Shown here in pieces: positions 59,213 to 64,000 of a stretch of 64,000 bases of DNA (positions are counted from its first letter, which is position 1; every line of letters begins with the position of its first letter). The stretch is from assembly GCF_918697925.1 (NCBI RefSeq), contig NZ_CAKKMF010000021.1, positions 1 to 64,000 on the forward strand. Reading direction: 5' to 3'. The position numbers and the translations under genes are program-made. The notes beneath the pieces are model-generated. The model worked only from the letters and a program-made list of their open reading frames with translations. It was not told the origin of the DNA and made no database searches. The DNA is from Arthrobacter sp. Bi26. GTDB taxonomy: Bacteria; Actinomycetota; Actinomycetes; Actinomycetales; Micrococcaceae.

Positions 59213-60064
59213 ATGTCGTACCAGAACTGGGGACCCCAGGACCTGTCCGCCCCCGCCAAGACCCAGTTGCCGGAAGTCCCGGTGGAACGCGGGATGGTCC
59301 TCGAGGAGGTCCAGTCCGGCTGGGTGGGTGCCGTGACCCGGGTGGAAAAATCCGGCGGCATGCACGTGGTGGCGTTGGAGGACCGGCGGGGCAAGTCCCG
59401 TTCCTTCCGCCTCGGCTTTGGCTTCCTGTTGGACGGCCAGCCGATCCGGCTGATGCCGCCGGCCCCGAAGAAGGCGGCGCCGGCCGCCGGTGCCGGCCGC
59501 ACGGCGTCGGGTTCGGTGCGGGTGGCGGGGCACCGCGCACAGGTGGCCAAGGCCAGCCGCATCTGGGTGGAAGGAAAGCACGACGCCGAACTGGTGGAGA
59601 AGGTCTGGGGCGATGACCTCCGTGTGGAGGGCATCGTCGTCGAACCGCTGCACGGCATTGACGACCTCGCGGCCGCCGTGGCGGAGTTCGGGCCGGGCCC
59701 GGGCCGCCGCCTCGGCGTGCTCGTTGACCACTTGGTGGCCGACTCCAAGGAGTCACGGATCGCCGACGCCGTCATGGCGTCACCGGGCGCCGCCGGCAAC
59801 GTCCTGATTGTGGGCCACCCCTACGTCGACGTGTGGCAGGCCATCCGGCCCGCGGTCCTGGGTATTGAGCAGTGGCCCGTGATCCCGCGCGGCGTCGACT
59901 GGAAGACCGGCATCCTCATGGCATTCGGGTGGCCACACTCCACGAAGGAGGACATCGGCCTCGGCTGGCAGAAACTTCTGGGGGCTGTCCGCAGCTATGC
60001 GGATCTGGAGGCGTCCCTGCTGGGCCGCGTGGAAGAGGTCATTGACTTCCTCACCGTGCCCTAG
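59213..60064 (+). CDS. DUF3097 protein
   Basis: A 283-residue actinobacterial protein. SRIWVEGKHDAELVEKVWGDDLR and RLGVLVDHLVADSKESRIAD resemble the metal-binding acidic core of a TOPRIM-like domain. ATG at 59213 begins MSYQNWGPQDL. No experimental role is known to me. It is conserved next to hrcA. Confidence 0.9.
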   Translation: MSYQNWGPQDLSAPAKTQLPEVPVERGMVLEEVQSGWVGAVTRVEKSGGMHVVALEDRRGKSRSFRLGFGFLLDGQPIRLMPPAPKKAAPAAGAGRTASGSVRVAGHRAQVAKASRIWVEGKHDAELVEKVWGDDLRVEGIVVEPLHGIDDLAAAVAEFGPGPGRRLGVLVDHLVADSKESRIADAVMASPGAAGNVLIVGHPYVDVWQAIRPAVLGIEQWPVIPRGVDWKTGILMAFGWPHSTKEDIGLGWQKLLGAVRSYADLEASLLGRVEEVIDFLTVP

Positions 60065-60208
60065 TCCGCCGCGGCGGACACTCCCTGATCTCCATTTCCG
60101 CGCCCGAGCAAGTATTCTTGGAACGGCGGCCGCGCACCCAGCGCGGTTCCGGCTATTCCAGGCACAACCCAGGCAGCAACGCATCACCGCAATCCGAAGG
60201 GCTATACC

Positions 60209-60628
60209 GTGGCAGATAACGCACGCGAACACACGGGCAACCAGGCCGGCCAAGGTCAGCCCCCGTACCATGGCGTTCCGGCAAATGCGCTGCCGCTGAC
60301 GGCCAGCGAGGACCGGCAATGGGCCACGCTGGCCCACTTCGGCGGCATCCTAGGCTGCGTTCCGTCGCTGCTGATCTACCTCATCTTCAAGGACCGCGGC
60401 CCGTTCACGGCGCAGGAATCCAAGGAAGCCCTCAATTTCACGTTGCCGCCGACCATCGCCGCGGTGCTCGCCAATCTGCTGGTGTTCATTCCCGTGGTGG
60501 GCAACCTCTTCGCCGTGCTCGCCACCGTGATCTGGATCGCCGTGACGTGCTTCTCGGTGGCGGCAGGCATCCACGTCAACCGTGGCCAGCCGCACCGGTA
60601 CGAGTTCAACCTGCGCTGGATCAAATAG
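60209..60628 (+). CDS. DUF4870 membrane protein
   Basis: A 139-residue protein with a polar N-terminus and three membrane helices. RQWATLAHFGGILGCVPSLLIYLI starts the domain and VQSKEALNFT-type sequence (AQESKEALNFTLPP) follows. The GTG start at 60209 follows CCGAAGG. Function unknown. Confidence 0.9.
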   Translation: MADNAREHTGNQAGQGQPPYHGVPANALPLTASEDRQWATLAHFGGILGCVPSLLIYLIFKDRGPFTAQESKEALNFTLPPTIAAVLANLLVFIPVVGNLFAVLATVIWIAVTCFSVAAGIHVNRGQPHRYEFNLRWIK

Positions 60629-60645
60629 CCCAGCCCGGACCCAAG

Positions 60646-60694
60646 CAAGAAGAGCCGGCCGCTTCCCACCAGGGGTAGCGGCCGGCTCTTCTTG
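60646..60694. terminator. terminator between DUF4870 and hemW
   Basis: CAAGAAGAGCCGGCCGCT and its complement form an 18-bp stem around a 13-base loop, between convergent genes. Confidence 0.85.
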
Positions 60695-60752
60695 TGCGGC
60701 TTCATCGTTGTGTGCGGCAGCTTAGTCGGGCCGCACGGTTAGGTGCGGCCGT

Positions 60753-61991
60753 TCAGTCCGGCAGGATCCTGCGGACCACGGCGTCGGCCAGCAGCCGGCC
60801 CTTGAGCGTAAGGATGAGCCGGCCCTTGAAAGCGGCCGCGGGGTCCACGAGGCCGTCGGCAATCAGCCCCGCGACGGCGTGCCTGCCCGTGTCCCCGAGG
60901 CCGCCGAGGCTGGGGATGTCGAGTCCGGAGTTCAGCCGGGCCTCGAGCATGACGCGTTCCACGTTGCGGGTTTCGGGGTCCAGCGTTTCGCGTCCGGCGG
61001 CGGGCGAGACCCCGGCGCCGAGGCGGTTGGCGTAGGCGGTGGGGTGCTTGACGTTCCACCACCGCACGCCTCCGACGTGGGAGTGCGCCCCGGGTCCGAT
61101 GCCCCACCAGTCGTCCCCCCGCCAGTAGGCGAGGTTGTGCCGGCAGGCCTGTTCGGGGGTGCGGGACCAGTTGCTGACCTCGTACCAGGCGAGCCCGGCC
61201 GCGGAAATCAGCTCGTCGGCGAGTTCGTACTTGGCCGCGTGGTCGTCGTCGTCGATTTCCGGCACTTCGCCGCGGCGGATCTGCGCCGCAAGTTTGGTGC
61301 CGTCCTCCACAATCAGGGCATAGGCGCTGATGTGGTCGGGGGCGTAGGACAGTGCAGTCTCCAGTGAGAAGCGCCAGTCATCCAGCGACTCCCCCGGCGT
61401 CCCATAAATGAGGTCGAGGCTGACCGCGAGCCCCGCGTCCCGCGCCCACCGCACCACTTCGGGCACCCTGCTGGGCGTGTGGGTGCGGTCCAGGACCTTC
61501 AGGACGTGCGGCACGGCCGACTGCATACCAAAGGACACCCGGGTGAACCCGGCGTCGGCGAGCAGTTGCAGTGACTCGGGCGTGACGGAATCCGGGTTTG
61601 CCTCGGTGGAAACCTCGGCGCCGGGCTGCAGGCCCCAGGCGCCGATCGCGGCCGTGAGTATGCGCGCCAGATCCTCGGCCGGCAGCAGCGTGGGCGTGCC
61701 GCCGCCGAAAAAGACCGTGCTGAGGGGGCGCGCGGGCAATCCGCTGCGATTCAGGGCCTCGGCGGCGAATTCCACTTCCGCGACCGCCGTGGCGGCGTAG
61801 GCGTCCTGGGAGGCGCCGCCGCCCAACTCGGTGGCGGTGTAGGTGTTGAAGTCGCAGTACCCGCAGCGGACCGCGCAGAACGGGATGTGCACGTACAGCC
61901 CGAAGGCACGCTGATCGGCGCCCTGGCACGCCTGGGCGGGCAGGAGCCCGTCCGGCGGCGCCGGGTCGCCCAGGGGAAGAACGCTAGGCAC
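60753..61991 (-). CDS. hemW: radical SAM heme chaperone HemW
   Basis: A 412-residue protein of the HemN-like radical SAM group. The 4Fe-4S motif is CAVRCGYC, after YVHIPF. VFFGGGTPTLLP and LDLIYGTPGESLDDW are conserved, and a C-terminal HemN domain is present. The CxxxCxxC cluster lacks the extra cysteine of true HemN, so it is probably the heme chaperone. The GTG start lies 45 bases after the lepA stop. Confidence 0.94.
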   Translation of the reverse strand: MPSVLPLGDPAPPDGLLPAQACQGADQRAFGLYVHIPFCAVRCGYCDFNTYTATELGGGASQDAYAATAVAEVEFAAEALNRSGLPARPLSTVFFGGGTPTLLPAEDLARILTAAIGAWGLQPGAEVSTEANPDSVTPESLQLLADAGFTRVSFGMQSAVPHVLKVLDRTHTPSRVPEVVRWARDAGLAVSLDLIYGTPGESLDDWRFSLETALSYAPDHISAYALIVEDGTKLAAQIRRGEVPEIDDDDHAAKYELADELISAAGLAWYEVSNWSRTPEQACRHNLAYWRGDDWWGIGPGAHSHVGGVRWWNVKHPTAYANRLGAGVSPAAGRETLDPETRNVERVMLEARLNSGLDIPSLGGLGDTGRHAVAGLIADGLVDPAAAFKGRLILTLKGRLLADAVVRRILPD

Positions 61992-62036
61992 GGGCCCGGC
62001 CTGCCGTCACTGCAGCAACAGTCATTACCAGCACCG

Positions 62037-63890
62037 CTACTTCTTGGCCTTGTCCTTGGACTCGTCCGTCGTGAGCGCGGCGATGAAGGCTTCCTGCGGT
62101 ACTTCGACGCGGCCCACCATCTTCATGCGCTTCTTGCCTTCCTTCTGCTTTTCCAGCAGTTTGCGCTTTCGGGTGATGTCACCGCCGTAGCACTTGGCAA
62201 GGACGTCCTTGCGGATGGCGCGGATGCTTTCGCGGGCGATGATCCTGGAACCGATGGCGGCCTGGATGGGCACCTCGAACTGCTGGCGGGGAATGAGTTC
62301 GCGCAGTTTGCCGGTCATCATCACGCCGTAGGCGTAGGCCTTGTCGCGGTGCGTGATGGCGGAGAAGGCATCAACCTGCTCGCCCTGGAGCATGATGTCC
62401 ACCTTGACGAGGTCGGCCACCTGCTCGCCGTCGGCCTTCCAGTCCAGCGACCCGTAGCCGCGGGTCTTGGACTTGAGGATGTCGAAGAAGTCGAAGACGA
62501 TTTCGGCCAGCGGCAGGCGGTAACGGATTTCCACCCGGTCCTCGGAGAGGTAGTCCATGCCGCCCATGACGCCGCGCCGGCTCTGGCACAATTCCATGAT
62601 GGCGCCGACAAACTCGTTCGGCGCCAGGATGGTGGCGGACACCATCGGCTCGCGGACTTCGGCGATTTTTCCGGTGGGGTATTCGCTGGGGTTCGTGACG
62701 TGGACAATCTTCTTGTCCTCCAGCGTCACCTCGTATTCCACGTTGGGGGCGGTGGAAATCAGGTCCAGGTTGTATTCGCGTTCGAGCCGTTCGCGGGTGA
62801 TTTCCAGGTGCAGCAGGCCCAGGAATCCCACCCGGAAGCCGAATCCCAGCGCGGCGGACGTCTCGGGCTCGTACACCAGCGCGGCATCGTTGAGCATCAG
62901 CTTCTCCAGCGCATCGCGGAGCACCGGATAGTCGGTGCCGTCCAGCGGGTACAGGCCGGAGAAGACCATCGGCTTGGCGTCCGCATAGCCGGGGAGGGAT
63001 TCGGTGGCCGGCTTGGCAAGGTTGGTGACGGTGTCGCCCACCTTGGACAGGCGGACGTCCTTCACGCCGGTGATGAGGTAGCCGACTTCGCCGACACCGA
63101 GGCCCTTGGAGGGGGTGGGCTCCGGGGAGCTCACCCCGATCTCCAGGAGCTCATGCGTGGCACGGGTGGACATCATCTGGATGCGTTCGCGGGGGTGCAG
63201 CATGCCGTCGACCACGCGGACGTACGTGACCACACCGCGGTACGTGTCGTAGACCGAGTCGAAGATCATGGCCCGGGCCGGGGCGTTCGGGTCGCCCACG
63301 GGTGCCGGCAGGTCGCGGACGATCTTGTCCAGCAGGACCTCGACGCCCATGCCTGTCTTGCCAGAGACACGGAGCACGTCGTCGGGGTCGCCGCCGATCA
63401 GGTTGGCGAGTTCCGCCGCGTACTTCTCCGGCTGGGCCGCCGGGAGGTCGATCTTGTTCAGGACCGGGATGATCGTGAGGTTGTTTTCCATCGCCAGGTA
63501 GAGGTTGGCGAGGGTCTGGGCCTCGATGCCCTGGGCCGCGTCCACCAGCAGGATCGCGCCCTCGCAGGCCGCGAGCGAGCGGGAGACCTCGTACGTGAAG
63601 TCAACGTGCCCGGGGGTGTCGATCATGTTCAGCGCGTAGCTGGTGCCGTCGAGTTCCCAGGGCATGCGGACGGCCTGGGATTTGATGGTGATGCCGCGTT
63701 CGCGCTCAATGTCCATGCGGTCCAGGTACTGGGCCTTCATGTCACGGGACTGGACGACGCCGGTGAATTGAAGCATCCGGTCGGCCAGTGTGGATTTGCC
63801 GTGGTCAATGTGCGCAATGATGCAGAAGTTCCGGATGATGGCCGGATCTGTTGCGGCGGGCACCGGGGCGGTGCGGGCCATGGGAGACAC
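62037..63890 (-). CDS. lepA: elongation factor 4
   Basis: A 617-residue translational GTPase. G1 is [10 protein letters not shown]3 DTPGHVD and G4 NKIDLP. The EF4-specific C-terminal domain ([35 protein letters not shown]) confirms LepA rather than EF-G. GTG 63890 or ATG 63881 may start it. It back-translocates stalled ribosomes. The last 110 bases of the window (63891-64000) are its upstream region with no gene seen. Confidence 0.96.
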   Translation of the reverse strand: MSPMARTAPVPAATDPAIIRNFCIIAHIDHGKSTLADRMLQFTGVVQSRDMKAQYLDRMDIERERGITIKSQAVRMPWELDGTSYALNMIDTPGHVDFTYEVSRSLAACEGAILLVDAAQGIEAQTLANLYLAMENNLTIIPVLNKIDLPAAQPEKYAAELANLIGGDPDDVLRVSGKTGMGVEVLLDKIVRDLPAPVGDPNAPARAMIFDSVYDTYRGVVTYVRVVDGMLHPRERIQMMSTRATHELLEIGVSSPEPTPSKGLGVGEVGYLITGVKDVRLSKVGDTVTNLAKPATESLPGYADAKPMVFSGLYPLDGTDYPVLRDALEKLMLNDAALVYEPETSAALGFGFRVGFLGLLHLEITRERLEREYNLDLISTAPNVEYEVTLEDKKIVHVTNPSEYPTGKIAEVREPMVSATILAPNEFVGAIMELCQSRRGVMGGMDYLSEDRVEIRYRLPLAEIVFDFFDILKSKTRGYGSLDWKADGEQVADLVKVDIMLQGEQVDAFSAITHRDKAYAYGVMMTGKLRELIPRQQFEVPIQAAIGSRIIARESIRAIRKDVLAKCYGGDITRKRKLLEKQKEGKKRMKMVGRVEVPQEAFIAALTTDESKDKAKK

Positions 63891-64000
63891 GCAGGGTCCT
63901 TACTGTTGGCATTAAGGTTGGCTGTCCACGGATCGGCGCGGATGCTGGTTTCCCATCCTGCGACGTGGCGCATTTGTCGTTCCTAATAGTCTCCCACGTC

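Noticed and set aside
61887-63986. A 699-codon open frame on the plus strand
   Set aside because: It is antisense to hemW and lepA, which are unmistakable; its composition is a product of high-GC codon structure.

Overview
The window is a stretch of chromosome from a high-GC Gram-positive actinobacterium, most likely Micrococcaceae (Arthrobacter/Pseudarthrobacter type). The evidence is very GC-rich third positions, many GTG and TTG starts, an actinobacterial bc1-aa3 supercomplex (diheme QcrC, three-helix Rieske QcrA, actinobacterial subunit IV CtaF), actinobacterial DUF3043/DUF3054/DUF3097 genes, and HrcA with a CIRCE operator. No rRNA, tRNA or CRISPR array was seen.

Layout. 0-18.5 kb is an accessory redox and regulator region: AraC and XRE/MmyB-type regulators, aldo/keto reductases, SDR and NmrA-like oxidoreductases, a Fic protein and an MFS exporter. 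An IS110-family (IS1111-like) element splits a Tat-type flavodoxin gene here, and a BBE-type FAD oxidoreductase carries a one-base frameshift. 18.5-30.3 kb is the respiratory core: trpD, then ctaE-qcrC-qcrA-qcrB; a DasR/NagR-like GntR regulator and HPr with a dre-like operator between them; then ctaC-ctaD-ctaF and an erpA-like Fe-S carrier on the minus strand. 30.4-38.3 kb holds a dipeptidase, DUF3043, pyrD, a flavoprotein dehydrogenase, a hydrolase, uppS and recO. 38.4-48.1 kb holds leuA with a Leu-rich leader peptide, an M13 peptidase, an LCP protein, and the overlapping phoH-ybeY-corC-era operon. 48.2-54.7 kb is an accessory island of small, broken or unusual genes between phoH and the rsmE side. 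It contains a flavin reductase with a coupled small ORF, cardiolipin synthase, and broken methyltransferase, APH and GNAT genes. It also contains a free-standing PheRS-like ligase with a C-terminal FDX-ACB domain. 54.9-64 kb is the conserved block GerMN lipoprotein, rsmE-dnaJ-hrcA with CIRCE, DUF3097, DUF4870, hemW and lepA.

How the genes work together. ctaE-qcrCAB and ctaCDF encode one respiratory supercomplex; the upstream signals suggest that ctaE is translated from a leaderless message. hrcA-CIRCE controls the hrcA-dnaJ-rsmE group. phoH-ybeY-corC-era are translationally coupled RNA/ribosome maturation genes. leuA appears to be controlled by leucine availability through its leader peptide. 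The most notable signals are the scrambled IS1111-like element with CT junctions, the PheRS-like stand-alone ligase, the leuA leader, the ctaE start palindrome and the Fic promoter operator.
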